64,000 nucleotides of DNA from Hirundichthys speculiger (GCA_018398805.1 JAGFBZ010000817.1:2784501-2848500), one strand, 5' to 3'; shown: positions 47,396-59,688, numbered from the stretch's first letter. Notes: generated by a model not told the origin, from the letters alone. Numbers and translations are program-made.

Positions 47396-49092
47396 CAAAT
47401 TCACCTAACATGTTAAAGTGCTAAATAGTTAAAGCCATGATGGCTAGTTGTCATGGCTATTATTGTCACACCAAAGACTGTCACTCAAAAAAAAAAAAAA
47501 AAACACACTTTTAAATAATTTTATCTCATGGGATACATGTAAACACAACCCAATGTCATTGATGTGATATCTAGCTATGACGGTCAAAGCAATTTTTTTT
47601 TTTTTTTTGTACCTGGCTGGCTATTTTTTTTTAACCAGCCCCTAGTGGTAATTTGAGGAATTACACATACTGGCCCTTCAATGGTGGGGTCACTTTAGCA
47701 AGTTAGAATGTAGCCCTTTGGAGTTGTATATCATGTCTGCTGTGACTGTCACTGCAGTCACCTTGATGCTATCCAATCTTTTACCTGCACTCTTCGATTT
47801 CATACCCTTCAGAAGGACATTTCAAATTTCAGACACTTCATGAGAACAAAGACTTCATTCTTTGTACCCCCAGTTTCAAGTGGTACTGATTTTCAAAGGC
47901 TGTAGTGTTGATGTTTATTTCATGTGACATATTGGACTCAAGAGCAACCAGACATGGAAAAAAAAAAAAAAGAACTTGTGAATCTCAGAATGCCGAAACA
48001 CATATGAGCTGCACACTGAGGCTGGGAATTTTTAATATTTCAGTAGCGTGTATGATGAAAGAGAAAAATCTTTGACTTGTTCTTTTAAAACAGAGAAATT
48101 GGGATATAGCGCTAATTATTTGATCATCACAGCTTCACTATGCGATCAATCAGGAAATCAGCAGGTTCTGTAGTAAAAATTGATGTCACAGAGTACATTT
48201 CCTCAAGTACAGCACCCAAGAACATTTATATTTATCATTGCCATTTACTGACACTTTAAATTTTACCTCCACTACATTTCAAAATAATTGTGATTGTCCC
48301 AACACCACATTTCTTTTAAAGCTTCAGTTACTATTTACTTTTAAGATGAATATTAAGCTTAATCAAGCTGGTTAAATTAAAGCATTTTGGTATAGCAGAC
48401 CAGGTCTTTCTCACCTTTTTCTGCAGCTGATGTCTAACTTAAAAAAAAAAAGTGTTTCAGCTGTCTTCTAACACTTAATCTTTCTGTGAGTTGTAGACAC
48501 CTCCAGTGAGTTCTGATATCTCCCTCTAAAAGAAAAACAAACAAAAAACAGAAAAAGTTAATGTAGAAGAACGTGTTTTCTTCACATCACTTCACATCCT
48601 GCCAGATGTAACTGATGCCTCTATAAGTGGAACTGTATACAAATGAGTTCTATTCTGCCAATTTTCCAAAACTTGTCTCAGTTTCCTGTGATCTTAATTC
48701 CACACAAGTACAGTATAACGGCTCACGTTTTTAACATGTATTCAGGGCCCTGTTCACAACAAATGCGGTGTGATGTAAAGTTAGGTGGAGATAAATATGG
48801 GAAGGCTGCACAATTCTTCTCTTTTCTGGGTCTGTAATATCACAGACCCAGCTCGGTCAAGGACATATTTTCATTCTCAAGCTGCCCAAAAGCGACAAGG
48901 TTGTGTCATGTCAGTTTTTGATTTGGTGGTCACTTCTGACACCCAGATATCTTGACACACAGAAAAAGTACCTGTTTTCATAATATGGCCCCTTTAAATA
49001 TGCACAGATGATGATTACAAGCTTTGTCACACAGATCAAAGCTGTTTTTTTGTTTGTTTCATGAAATGTTTACAACAGGTGAAAGGTTTGGA
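47396..49092. other. Non-coding stretch, no gene seen
   Basis: A- and T-runs (47488-47504, 47591-47610, 47958-47972) and short frames only. An inverted pair 'tctgggtctgtaatatcacagacccaga' style hairpin lies at about 48826-48852 (gggtctgt / acagaccc). Confidence 0.5.
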
Positions 49093-49668
49093 CAATCCTT
49101 CTCAAATAGTCACTATTTGCCGAGGGGATGTGTGTGACCCCGGAAACATGCTTTTTGTTTTGCCGTACTGGAATAAAGTATAATTGCACATATCCTCCAG
49201 TAGGTGGCAGTGGCGCTCTCATTGTCACAGTGTGCGCAGGGAGTATTAGCTTTATTGTGTCAGGCTTTTTTTGCACAGAAGCACAGAAGATATGAAGCGA
49301 AGAAACCCTCAAGAGAAACCACGTAAAGATTTTTAACAGGAATGAAAAGAAAGGCGGAGAGAGACAGAGATAATGAGACAAACGAAAGTCAAACGAAAGG
49401 TTAAGACGAGCAAATATGCCGATGCTGATGCAGCGCTTGACTTCACTGTGACTGTGGTGGGATTGATGCACTTTAAATCTTTACAGACTAAAAAACAATT
49501 TTAATAAAGTTATTCTTTGTTGCAAGTTGATCTATACTTCTTTCTTTTTTGTTCCCCTTAATGTTAATGAAGATGCAGTGGTATGCACTTATAACAATTT
49601 TATAGTCGTGGGGGGGGGTTTCTCTCCTTGTCCCAAGGGGTGCAGCAGAAAATAATTGAGAACCACTT
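49093..49668. mobile_element. Internally deleted hAT element (ZBED/Buster-like), copy 2
   Basis: Runs parallel to 29103-29727 in the same orientation: 'ccttctcaaatagt', 'gtgtgcgcagggagtattagc', 'aaaccctcaagaga', 'gatgctgatgcagcgcttgacttcactgtgact' (about 49421-49453) and 'cagcagaaaataattgagaa' follow in the same order. The transposase-like frame of copy 1 is frameshifted here. The 8-bp flanks do not match, so the target duplication has decayed or the ends are slightly off. Confidence 0.82.
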
Positions 49669-52032
49669 AGCATTGTCTTGCTGAAAGATACAAAGCTTTC
49701 TCTGACGCAAATGTCATCTGAATGGAAGCATATGTTGCTCCAAAACCTTTATATAGCTTGAAGCGATTATGTTTCCTTTTCATATCTGCAAGCCCCCATT
49801 CCATAAACACTAATGCACCTTCATGCAATCAGAGATGCCGACTTCTGAGCTGATGGTAACCTCCTTTCTTTAGTGCAGAGGATGTAGCATCTATGGAACC
49901 CCCCCAAAAAATTCAATTTTTGGTTAGTCTGACCACAGGACAGTTGTTATACATTTTGCTGCTATAATTCTAATAGTAGTGCTACTACTTCTCTTAGTTG
50001 AGTAACACCTTTCATACAGGGTGTTTACTTAAGGCCTTTTTTGTATTTTAGGCACTTCTCTCCTCCTAAATAGGAATAGCGCTCATTCCCCAACAAATGC
50101 TTCATGATTAAAAATCAACCACACATATCCATCAATGGACATTTGTTGCAATCATATTTAAACATTAAAAGAGAGCAAATAATGAAGAAAAACCACCGCC
50201 CGAATACCAGTGCTCCCAGTATCTGCCTCTGACCAAAACAAATATCAATCCCTTTCATTCCAGGGCGATGGTTTAAGCCGACAGCTGAAGGAGTCCAGGG
50301 AACTGCCGGAGATCTGCCGCCTCCTCTCTGCTCTTCAATTGCTGCCATAAGTCAGCGAGTGGCTATTCAGACATCCAAGCTGTTTTGAGACTCGTGTTAA
50401 CAGGCACAAAGGCCCCGCTGATTGAGCCAGAGTGGATATCTTCAGAGAGCCGAGAGCCCTCCACTTACTCATTCATTTCATTCTCCTTCCCCTTCAGCCA
50501 GGGTCTCCCACCTTTCTTATTCTATTTTTCACTGTAATTAAACCTGCTCTGCCAAGCGTGGTTCGAGGCGTGGCCGGGCAAAATCACTTGTTAATATGAA
50601 TGTGAGCGTGCGAGGAGGAAGAAGAGGAGGACCGCTGCCTGGCGGTCTCTGTGGAAACATTAGGTAGCAAGCAATCTGCACCTGAATGTCCCTCCAGGGA
50701 CGAACAGGTGAGGAAACCTCACTTTGGGGAATAATGTGAGTGTGAAGTGAGAACATCCATTTTCAAAATAAACCTGCTACAATTACAAATCCATAATGAA
50801 GAGACCGGTGTAACCACAACAGCCTCTTTTCTTTGGTTTGTTGAACTGGCAAAAATGAGCAAAAAAACAAACAAAAACAAAAAAAAAAAAGGACAAAAAG
50901 GACAAAAGGAAGTCAGAAATGCATAAAAGCATGTTACGTATAATAGACAGAAGTAATCTCCCTCTTGCTCCTTATCTCTGCTACTGGTAGCGCTGTCATT
51001 GAACAAATGTCATCCTGCTAAAAAAGATTTCCAGGCGGGAAGTGCAAAACCTGAAAGGTGTGACGTCTCATCTTCACCTGAGCAGCTGATGTGTTTGTCA
51101 GCAAACCCACTGAGCCTTTTCCAGCAGCAACAAGCCCGACCAGACACACGCAGAGACAATTCTCCTGCTTAAAATCACACAGACGATTCATGAAGCCAGG
51201 CTGTGTTCCTGCGAGATACCGAGATGGAAAATCCACACAGATCACATGCAGCTTCCGGCTATGCGAGGCCAGTTGTAAAAGGCCATGTGTGTTTATGACG
51301 AGGAGGGAAACTATCATCTCTGGGCTCCTCAAACGACAGGAGGAAGTTCACATCCCTTCCTGCGTCCAGACATAACAAACGTTATTAATTTAAACTGAAG
51401 GACAGGCAACATTAATAGTGCGCCATTCAAAGGAATATCTCATATTAATCTATTCTGTGCGGTACTGGACAGCATCAAAGAACAGCAGCTGACAGCTGGG
51501 TGGAAACACCAGCAACAGAATGAATGCAAGTTCCACTAAAACAGTGAGCAGCAAAGCCGCTTGAGCTCATTTCCATAATACCTCCGTGCACCCCCGAAGA
51601 ATCTCGGGTTCATTTTGCCTTCATTTGCATGTTGCCAGAGAACGTCACACTTTTTTTTTTTTCTTTGTTTTGTAGCCACAGCATTTAGAAAGGCTTACAG
51701 TAGAGTCTATCGCTCCACTCTGATGGATGAGGGACATGCTAACCGGCTGCAGCTCGGAGATATTATTTTGGAGGAATTTGCAGCGGCGCAAAGATTTTTT
51801 TATTACGCTCACAGTTGGAAGCAAATTGGAGGGGAGATAACAGCTGGCTACTCTCATCAACCATACACCTCCAGATAGAAGCTTATTTAAATTCAAACAG
51901 AGCGGCGTGTCCTCCTTTCAGCCTCAGAATTTGACTTCGCATCACACAGAAGCGACGAGCCCGTTAATGAAAACAGGACTTAAATCGTTACTGTAGAAAT
52001 AAAGAGTCAGCAAATAGGCAGAAGTGCACACA
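49669..52032. other. Non-coding stretch 3' of tpbg, possible conserved elements
   Basis: No coding feature. Two parts of balanced composition without repeat character (about 50270-50560 and 51690-51960) stand out against the AT-rich background and could be regulatory elements of the tpbg neighbourhood. This is inferred from composition only. An A-run lies at 50877-50891. Confidence 0.4.
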
Positions 52033-52391
52033 TACAGTCATGGAAAAAAATATTTTTTCTTCACTCTCTTGTTCATTTTAATACCTGGTACCACTAAACG
52101 TCATCATGTGACTAAAACAGACAGAAAAGAAAGCACTGAATGCATAAAAGCAGTGTTTTTGGCAGTACAACGCCATAGCTATTGATGTAAAAACTTAAGT
52201 GATTTAGGTTATAATCAAGAAAACCATGGAAAATGGTAAGATATCAGCTATTAAATAAAACTCTTATGAGCAATCTTTGTGGTTATCGTTATGTTTGTCC
52301 AAACAAATGTACCTTTAGTTGTACCAGGCTTTAAAATGAACAAGAAACTGAAGAAAACAAGGGTGGTTTAATAATTTTTTCCATGACTGTA
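52033..52391. mobile_element. Tc1-type MITE, copy 2
   Basis: TA-flanked element with ends cagtcatggaaaaaaat and attttttccatgactg, nearly identical to 35926-36296. It differs mainly by lacking about 15 bases just inside the left end (the 'tagaccatcc' part). Confidence 0.92.
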
Positions 52392-52917
52392 GATGCACAT
52401 ACAGTGTGACTTTAAAGATATAGCTTTTCCATATAAGCTCCTGAGGTCTTAATGCCATAAGTGTGGGATCTTTAGGTCAAAACAATGTAAGGATCGAGTT
52501 ACAGCGCTCCCTTTTAAGCCACATCTTTACAGTTCTGTTGATGGCAGCTGGTTTAAGACTCATAACTTGACCTAACCTCCTTTTGAAACTAGTCTTTACA
52601 GGCTCACTTGAGTTACACTGAATGCAGCATTATGTTAAAGACAGAGAGATGGACCATTTTCAGTCACTGAACGACAGACTGTATTGTTTATGTTTTTGTT
52701 TTTGAGTTGGTGTCAAGCACAGAAAATCTTGATTTTTTTTTCTCCATAGTATGCCCTTTAATGACAGCTGAAGAAAGGTTTTATGTTTCGCTACGTGGCC
52801 CTACCTCAGAGATGAGTGTGTGTGCCTGTGACCCTGAGCTTCCCTGTCAAAGTCTTTAAATCACACTGCTAATTAAAGGTTCTTCAGTCCAGAGAGATAC
52901 CAGCAATCCAGAGGCAT

Positions 52918-52923
52918 TTTATT
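52918..52923 (-). terminator. Candidate poly(A) signal of tpbg
   Basis: Plus-strand tttatt is AATAAA on the tpbg strand, about 620 bases after the stop codon, a plausible 3' UTR length. No transcript evidence. Confidence 0.35.
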
Positions 52924-53392
52924 TTGCCGAATATCGTCACAGGAAAAAAAAAAAAAAAAAAGAGCATTAACATCCATCTACTAAATCCTGACACTATGCA
53001 ATGTGCAATATAATGGTTTGAAAAAAAAAAAAAAGAAAAGCATGGTCTATTGCATGTGACATATTTACATATTAAAAAGGGGGAAAAAACTCAGGCAGCG
53101 TAAGACGTCTCTGCAGCGGAGGCCTAATGAGGAGGACGCGATGACCATCAGAATGTTCTCAGCAAGTATTCTTTCATTTAAAAGTCAATGCTCTCAATCC
53201 GTTTATCCTTAAGGAAGAGTAAAAATAGAACATATCACTTTGTGCGGCTCTCCAAAGAGATGCTTCGCCAAGATTCATTGTCCATGCAGCGTAACATAGA
53301 AAAAGCAGTAGGCATCGCAGCTGCCTTGTATTTGTGCAGGACATGCGGCAGAGGCTGAATGAAAAGTTGTGAGCGGGGAAGGAGTGTGTGCA

Positions 53393-53418
53393 TGTGTGTG
53401 TGTGTGTGTGTGTGTGTG
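53393..53418. repeat. (TG)n microsatellite
   Basis: Thirteen uninterrupted dinucleotide units followed by a short G-run, 125 bases downstream of the tpbg stop codon. Confidence 0.95.
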
Positions 53419-53543
53419 GGAGGGGGGGTTAAGGGAGCTTTTGACAAATGTAGATTCTGAATGGTGTCATGGGGGTGACTTTCATGCAGATTTCATGAGC
53501 ATAAAGTCATTTAGCGTCTCACTGCAGGATCCCATGTCCTCCC

Positions 53544-54662
53544 TCACACGTCCGAGTTGATGCTCAGGTTGGCCAGGCGTGGGTCGGAGTTTATCTCATA
53601 CCTGTAATGGTACCCCTCCATGTGGTCCCTGCAAGCGTCCCTGATGTTGTACATCCACCGCTTGATGCCTTTCCTGTTCAGGTAGAGCACCAGCAGGAAT
53701 ATCACCCCCACCAGGGCCAGCACCAGCCCCAGGAAGACGTACGACGTCTCCAGGACCCCCTCCATCTCGCTCGAGCACTTCAGCTGCGACTGCTTCACCT
53801 GCAGGAGGGGCCGCTGCCTCAGCACCTCGGGGTCCGCGCAGGTCAGGTTCTTCACGTCCACGACCTGAGTGGAGTTCTTCAGCCACGCCAGCATGTCGTC
53901 GATGAAGCAGTCGCAGCGCCAGGGGTTCCCCGCCAGGCGCAGGTGGAGGCCGGGCTTGAGGCTGATCTCCGCCATGGTGGCGGTCGGCAGGTCCCTCAGG
54001 CTGTTGTCCTTCAGGTCGAGGTCACGCAGCGGGGGCGCCTTCAGGGTCCCGTTCTGGACGGCGATGAGGGAGCTGTTCTGCAGGCTGAGGGAGATCAGGT
54101 TGGAGAGGTTGGAGAAGACGCCGTCTGGAAGCATCACCAGGTCGTTGTTGGACAGGTCCAGTGTGCTCAGCTGGGTAAGATTTGAGCCATGTAGGAAATT
54201 TAGGACCGTATCTGTGAATAAATGATCGTGAAACGATCTACTGAGGTTCAAAAGCTGCAGTTTGTTCTCCTCCGGGAAAGCGCTGTCATTGAAATTCTGG
54301 ATCCTGTTGTTACTGAGGTCCAGCCGCTGGAGGTTTGGCAAGTTCTCAAACGCCATGGCGTCCACATTCTCTATCTCGTTGCCACTGAGATAAAGATCTG
54401 TGAGTTGTTGCAGGGGGGTTGGGAAAGAAGCCTCGCTAATGCGGGAAATGCGGTTTCCTGTGACAAATAGGATTTTGGTGTTGGCCGGTATGAAGTGTGG
54501 AATCCTGTCCAGGTCCTGGTTTTGGCATTTCACAGTTTGTGAGGAGCACAAGCATTTGTTGGGACAGCAGTGACAGGTCAGCACTAAAGCCAGGAGGAAG
54601 AATAAGAGCATCGTACCGGACATGCCAAGTCTCCCTGGTATTTCTCCGCGGGACAGACGCAT
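53544..54662 (-). CDS. tpbg: Trophoblast glycoprotein (5T4/Waif1), LRR membrane protein
   Basis: A single-pass plasma-membrane glycoprotein; in vertebrates it dampens canonical Wnt signalling at the LRP6 co-receptor and affects motility. The 372 residues show a signal peptide (about 14-33), an N-terminal cysteine cap (C33, C37, C39, C46), leucine-rich repeats from about 50 to 245 (e.g. LYLSGNEIENV, LQRLDLSNNRI, LSTLDLSNNDL), a C-terminal cap (NPWRCDCF at 246-253, C275, C296), a membrane span (about 307-327), and a 45-residue tail that is nearly the same as mammalian TPBG and ends NSDV, a PDZ-binding motif. At least eight N-glycosylation sequons are visible (e.g. N161, N185, N204, N263). The whole coding region is one exon, as in mammals; the human protein (420) is longer in the N-terminal and mid regions. 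I chose the ATG at 54662 (A at -3); the ATG at 54623 (residue 14) is the alternative. An in-frame extension upstream is poly-lysine from A-tracts and is not credible. The a or b paralogue cannot be told from sequence alone. Confidence 0.97.
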   Translation of the reverse strand: MRLSRGEIPGRLGMSGTMLLFFLLALVLTCHCCPNKCLCSSQTVKCQNQDLDRIPHFIPANTKILFVTGNRISRISEASFPTPLQQLTDLYLSGNEIENVDAMAFENLPNLQRLDLSNNRIQNFNDSAFPEENKLQLLNLSRSFHDHLFTDTVLNFLHGSNLTQLSTLDLSNNDLVMLPDGVFSNLSNLISLSLQNSSLIAVQNGTLKAPPLRDLDLKDNSLRDLPTATMAEISLKPGLHLRLAGNPWRCDCFIDDMLAWLKNSTQVVDVKNLTCADPEVLRQRPLLQVKQSQLKCSSEMEGVLETSYVFLGLVLALVGVIFLLVLYLNRKGIKRWMYNIRDACRDHMEGYHYRYEINSDPRLANLSINSDV

Positions 54663-55180
54663 CTTGGGTTTTTTTTTTTTTTTACAAATCTGTGCGCGCA
54701 GACCTGCGTGATGAAAGCTCTTCAACAAGTCACCGTCTCGTCCTCCCGCGAAGAACAAAGTTTTTTTTTTTTTCTTTTTCTGCACTGTCCCACCTCTGTG
54801 CTTTGGAAAAAACTGAAACTCCACAAAACTACTCCCACGACATCCTCGGTGAAGCTGAGTCTACATTTCCATCAAACTTCTGCTGTCCTCCTCGTTTGTT
54901 TCCCCGGATCTCGGGCTCATTAAAAGCTCCGGTCTCGACGCCGCAGAAACCAGCAGATGTGGCGCAGGACGTAAACCGGCGGACAACTCACGCGGAACCG
55001 CCGCGTCCCAGACAGACAAAAAGCCTCCTTTTCTCCCAGAGGTGCGCGATATCACATACGCACTTTCAGGCAGCCGCTCCTCAAATCGCAGAGTAAAGCC
55101 AGGAGGAGACCAAACAGAGCAGGCGGCAGCGCGCACCACAGCGCGAGGAGGGCGGGACCGTACCATTATTAAACTACAGG
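54663..55180 (-). promoter_or_regulatory. tpbg: tpbg 5' UTR and CG-rich promoter region
   Basis: Upstream of the start codon the sequence turns rich in CG dinucleotides (about 54880-55160: cggcggac, ccgccgcg, gcgcgag, gggcggga at about 55148-55156), typical of a CpG-island promoter, with a GC-box-like site. The leader carries two homopolymer A-tracts on the sense strand (plus 54669-54683 and 54761-54773). The transcription start is not determined. Confidence 0.55.
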
Positions 55181-56811
55181 GGGGGGTGGACCCAAAAACT
55201 CACACACCCCACTCTGCTTTTATTCAGGTTTAACATTTAGTCCTGCTACTGGAAGAGGGTTCAACCTGAATGTGACTTAAAATAATATTAATAATAACAA
55301 TAATGTAACGACATCGCAGAGGCTTCTGGGACCGAACTGTTCTGTTTTATTGTGCACAAATGCGATTTACAGTACAGTCGTAGCTGGTCAACGTTGACGT
55401 GACGTCACGTGGTCTCTCTGCCACCAACCTGTAGGAGAGCACCTAAAACGCACACAGGTCGGCCCACGCCCTCTCTGCCCTGCCAACCATCAGCCCACAC
55501 CTGACTGAGATCACCTGTGCTGCCAGTGATTGACAGGGAGAGGAGGGGACGAGCCAGCTGTGAGCCTCGAACTTTATTCTGGGTCTTACAATAATAATCA
55601 AAAAAAAAAAAAAAATTGAATGACAACATATTTAGAAACACACAAACAAACATGAGATGCAATCCAAGTTTGTTTTTTCCCCATAAATCATCTTTCTGCA
55701 TCATAACTATAAATGGATTTTATAATTGCCTCCATGAAAATGAAATGCTCATGACTTGTTATTTAGGCTGCCCTCAGTTATTTCAGAACCGGGTTTGACG
55801 TCACACCTAAGTTGGCTGCAAGGCTCAAAAGACACATTGATATCACGCGTGCCAGGGGTTAACGGTGAGAGCAGCTTGTTGGCAAGACAAACCATCATTG
55901 CTGCTGATCGCAGTAGTTAAAATTCTAAATTTGTAATCGAAAAGCTCCGGCAGACATTTCTAATGATTTTCCAAAATGTGGAACTAAGACTGCAATGGCA
56001 AAAGGCACTAAAGCGAGCTCAGGTGGACAATGCAAATAAACTTTAAGAACCAGCAGGCTGTGCCGTTAGCATTTTGTGTCAGGAAAGTAATTTATATATA
56101 AGTATGTCTTTAGGTTAATAAACAGTTTTCATGATAGTACATATGGATCTGAAATACTAATATTTCAATACACATTAACACAATACACATTTGTTTTTTT
56201 ACCTAGACATTAAGAAATTAGTATAAGTGTATTGAATCACCCCACACAGTTAACGTTCTTCAAATAAACAGTGAACATACCACTCACTAACACAGTTATG
56301 TATTTCACTTGTCTGATTCAGTTCAGGAAGTGAGGGAAGCTGCAGTTCCTGTGCTGACCACTAGGGACTGGCTCTAAAAGAGAGTCGGTCTCCAGTGGCC
56401 AGCATGTTGAACTGTCCAATTTTACAGCAGAGATAGACATTTACAACCTGTTTTTTTTTTTTTTTTTTTTTTAAATCTTGTTTGTGTAATTATATTTCAC
56501 AGTCACTATTGTATTGTTGTATTGTTGCCTGTACTGCCCAACTCACAGCCTGCACTGAGACTGGCTGGAAGCTTTTAAGCACAAAGTTTAGCTGCACACT
56601 ACCAGGCTAAAAACAAAATCAGATTTTTTATTTATTTATTTATTTATTTTTGCTCATATGTGATTTTTTTTTTTTAATGTCTGTCTGAACAGCTTAAATG
56701 ACATGAAATCCTTTTTTTTTTTTAACATCAAACCTGGACCACGTTCACACTAAATTGGATACATATCTGATATTTTCTAATTCGACTTCAGTGTGAACTG
56801 TCAGGTTGCAT
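55181..56811. other. Intergenic DNA between tpbg and ibtk, left part
   Basis: No coding exon. It contains the CRE/E-box composite site listed separately, an A-run (55600-55615), a T-run (56451-56472) and a (ttta)n tract (56627-56650). Confidence 0.5.
55400..55411. promoter_or_regulatory. Composite CRE and E-box site
   Basis: TGACGTCA (55400-55407), the full palindromic CREB/ATF site, overlaps CACGTG (55406-55411), a palindromic E-box; a CRE half-site TGACGT precedes it at 55395-55400. Binding is inferred from motif only. It lies about 740 bases upstream of the tpbg start codon. Confidence 0.5.
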
Positions 56812-57080
56812 TTAATCAAATTCAAATTCAAACATACTTTATTGATCCCCCAAGGGGGAAATTCAGGTTTCAGTACAGTCCAGTCTGGTGTACTTGAGGA
56901 GCTGCCGGCGTCCAGCGCTCCTTTTCATGTCCCGGTCCTGTGGTCCGAGTGCTAACTCCAGTTAACAGCCGTTAAAACCAGTATATCTCCATAAAGATGA
57001 ATCAAGTGGGATATCTCCAGGTCAGAGGAGGAAACACCGATGAACCAAACCGTCTCTTCTGGGTAGACTGAGCTCACTGT
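56812..57080 (-). mobile_element. LINE 3' end (minus orientation)
   Basis: Plus-strand 'caaattcaaattcaaacata' followed by 'ctttattgatcccccaagggg' is the reverse of the standard fish LINE 3' terminus (…ccccttgggggatcaataaag plus a gaattt tail). The upstream limit near 57080 is approximate; no ORF is left. Confidence 0.7.
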
Positions 57081-58399
57081 TTTGCAACTGATGTCACAAT
57101 TCTGCGCTGCTGGGAACTAAGACTACAACAAACATATACATTTTGCTCTCTTTTTCCTCAGTCTTCTTCTCATCATCAATTTGTTTATGAATTTGTTGGC
57201 TTCCACTGCACAAAAACATGTAAAAATAAGTAAAATAAGCTAATTACTGTTGCATTACTTCTGTACACTGGATGTATTGCATTTGATGCAACTTCGTCTT
57301 TCTGCGCATGCAGATCACTTCAAAGCAGCACATATCTTAAACAAGCTTATCTATAATTTACTCTCTGAGCATGTCAAGACAAGTGGTTTTTTTTTAAATT
57401 ACCCCACTCCATCTACATGGCTTGTAAAATACTGAGACCTGATATGCTATGATTTAGACTGTCATTGTAAGATATTAAAATAATCACTAAAATCTGTCTT
57501 TTCAAACTTTTATTGGTTTATAAACTATCACATACTCAAGGCATGTACCGTAGGTATGCATGAGAAAGATGTTTTTATTTTTTTTTTTAGCACTTTTTAC
57601 ATGGAATGAAGTGTTGTTTTTTTATGGGCAATAGTAAGACATCTTACCTTTTGTAAGACGAAAGGAAAAAAAACATAACCAAAGAGAAATGTTTAAACAC
57701 ATTTCTCAACAACCCACAAACCTTAAACATTTGATGAAACACTGAATGTTGACTAGATGCATGCAATAATTACCATCAAATGCAAAAGTGTGGTCTGTAA
57801 AGCAATGGTTCAACAACTTCATTTTATAAAACAATGACAGGACCAATCTGTATTTCCACATGGAGAACAGAGTTGTGGCCTTGTTGTGGGAGCATTGTGT
57901 GTTGAATTTTGCAGGATTATACTACTGAGAAGTAAAAATGTGAAATACATTCATGCTCAAAAACCAAGAAAAGGCATGCTCAATCTTATGTCATATCTGG
58001 AAGGATCTGTGTAACCTTAGCTTTATTCTCATTTGGATCCTCTCATATTCCTAGTCTGGTCAAAGGGTCAACCATGCGAAATAATCCCATGACATGTGGA
58101 CCATGACTGATTTATAGTGTGATTAATAGAATAATGTTAACCCAAAGTCTGTCGATCTGAGTTAAAAATTATTTTAAGTGATGTCTGAAGGAGGATCTAG
58201 AAACTTTAAACACTCATCATCTCATGTTAATACTAAACATGACATACTCAAAAGGTAGATTATTAGTGAAAAAAATCATATTAGTATTATATCTACAGAA
58301 TGTGGAGGCATATAAAAGATCAGACACTATTTTAACATACTTAATTGCATGAGATTTAAAATATTGAATAATTCTGGCGATTACGGAATGACCTTACAC
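57081..58399. other. Intergenic DNA between tpbg and ibtk, right part
   Basis: AT-rich with short frames only; nothing recognised. Confidence 0.5.
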
Positions 58400-59087
58400 A
58401 ACCTCTTTCCCATAAGGCAATAACAGGTGCGTCGGCACTTACACCGGGCCACACCGGCGGCGCCTCGCTCGCGCCGGTTGCCCAACTTTTCTGCATGTCC
58501 AACGGCGCAGTAAGGCTGTACTCTTACCTCAACCTGAATAAAATGGGGTTGGTTCTTGACAGAGCTACGGTGCAGCCTTGAGTGGATTAATTATATCAAC
58601 TCAGGAAAATATGATGTTTCATTCATATCTGGACGTTATCAAACATGTGATTGTTTTCCCTCTCTCTCTGACAGTTATTGTGTTCATAATCAATTACACA
58701 ATAGTGTAATTAACGTTTCAAAACATAGCCTTCTGTAATGAAATGATCCGACTTTCTGTAGCCTAATTTTTTTTCTCCCCTCCATTCATCCGCCTCCGTC
58801 GTTGATCGTCATCACCGCTTCTCGGTGATGCGGTGAATGAAAAGGAGCGGACCCCAAAATTCAACCAACGGGGTGGTAGCAGGATACACGTTCTGTGGCC
58901 AATCAAAAGGTCTTGATATTAACAACCGTTTTTTTTTTCACCTTAACCTGCAGGATTTTTCAGTCCTGTCAAAAATTGGCACCGGTGAAAAAATTGCGAA
59001 CGTTTCTCAGCTGTAATTATGTCACAGTGGACATCCGTCGTTGATGCAGCTTTCACAATGCTCTTCTTTTTCTTCATCTAGCGGAAG
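58400..59087 (+). promoter_or_regulatory. ibtk: ibtk promoter region and candidate non-coding first exon
   Basis: Two CG-rich blocks (58428-58520 and 58790-58870) stand out in AT-rich DNA, followed by an inverted CCAAT-type site (ggccaatcaaaa, about 58898-58909). The sequence 'ttcatctagcggaag' is followed by gtaag at 59088, a strong splice donor, so a 5' UTR exon ending at 59087 is plausible. The acceptor would be at 60974. The transcription start is unknown; this is inference from composition and splice consensus. Confidence 0.45.
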
Positions 59088-59688
59088 GTAAGAAACACGA
59101 CGAACAGAACATAGCGCAACACCGCTAATGCTAGCTGTTAGACAACGCGTTAACACGTCACGCTGCTAAAAACATAACTTGCACGCGCTGTCTCCTTCAA
59201 CAGACCTACAGTTCCATTCAGCCTTTAAGACAGATCTGCTTAATGTGAAATTGTGACACTTATTGGCTGTATGTGCCAATGCGAGGAGAAGTAGGAAGCA
59301 TTAGCTTGCGCAGAACTTAGAAGCACAACAAGCGGAGCTATGCGGAAAATAGACCAGATACCGAGTCTCCTTCTTTTCCCGTAAGATAAATAATATTATA
59401 AACCTTGTCATCTTATTTTATTTTGTTTTTGTACTCGGAACCCGTCTGGGGTGAACGAGGGCACCTTATTACATAATCCTGAAGTTTGGCTCCCACTGGA
59501 AGTCGCAGGTGCACGTGTGACCTCAGCAGATCTGAAGCTCCTACTTTGGATAAATTGATCTGTTTTGCAGTTTTAAGCTCCACTGCTTTGCATTATTGTT
59601 TGTTTATTTTCTCAGTTATGAGATACCTGAAAAGTTAGTTAAAAAAAAGATTCTTCAATCTGTTTAAGGCCACAGTCAATCTAATGTA

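Larger units (their letters stand above)
52392..53543 (-). other. tpbg: Probable 3' UTR and 3' flank of tpbg
   Basis: The first 600 bases below the tpbg stop are expected to be its 3' UTR. They include a (tg)n microsatellite at 53393-53418 and two A-runs on the plus strand (52947-52962 and 53021-53035). No other gene is seen. The exact end of the transcript is unknown. Confidence 0.45.

Noticed and set aside
53607..54185. 192-codon plus-strand frame opposite tpbg
   Set aside because: It is the antisense shadow of the GC-rich tpbg coding region; its Q/V/L-rich composition follows from tpbg codon usage.
54663..54824. N-terminal extension of tpbg by 54 codons
   Set aside because: The added residues are poly-lysine from A-tracts and would bury the signal peptide; the ATG at 54662 fits the family.
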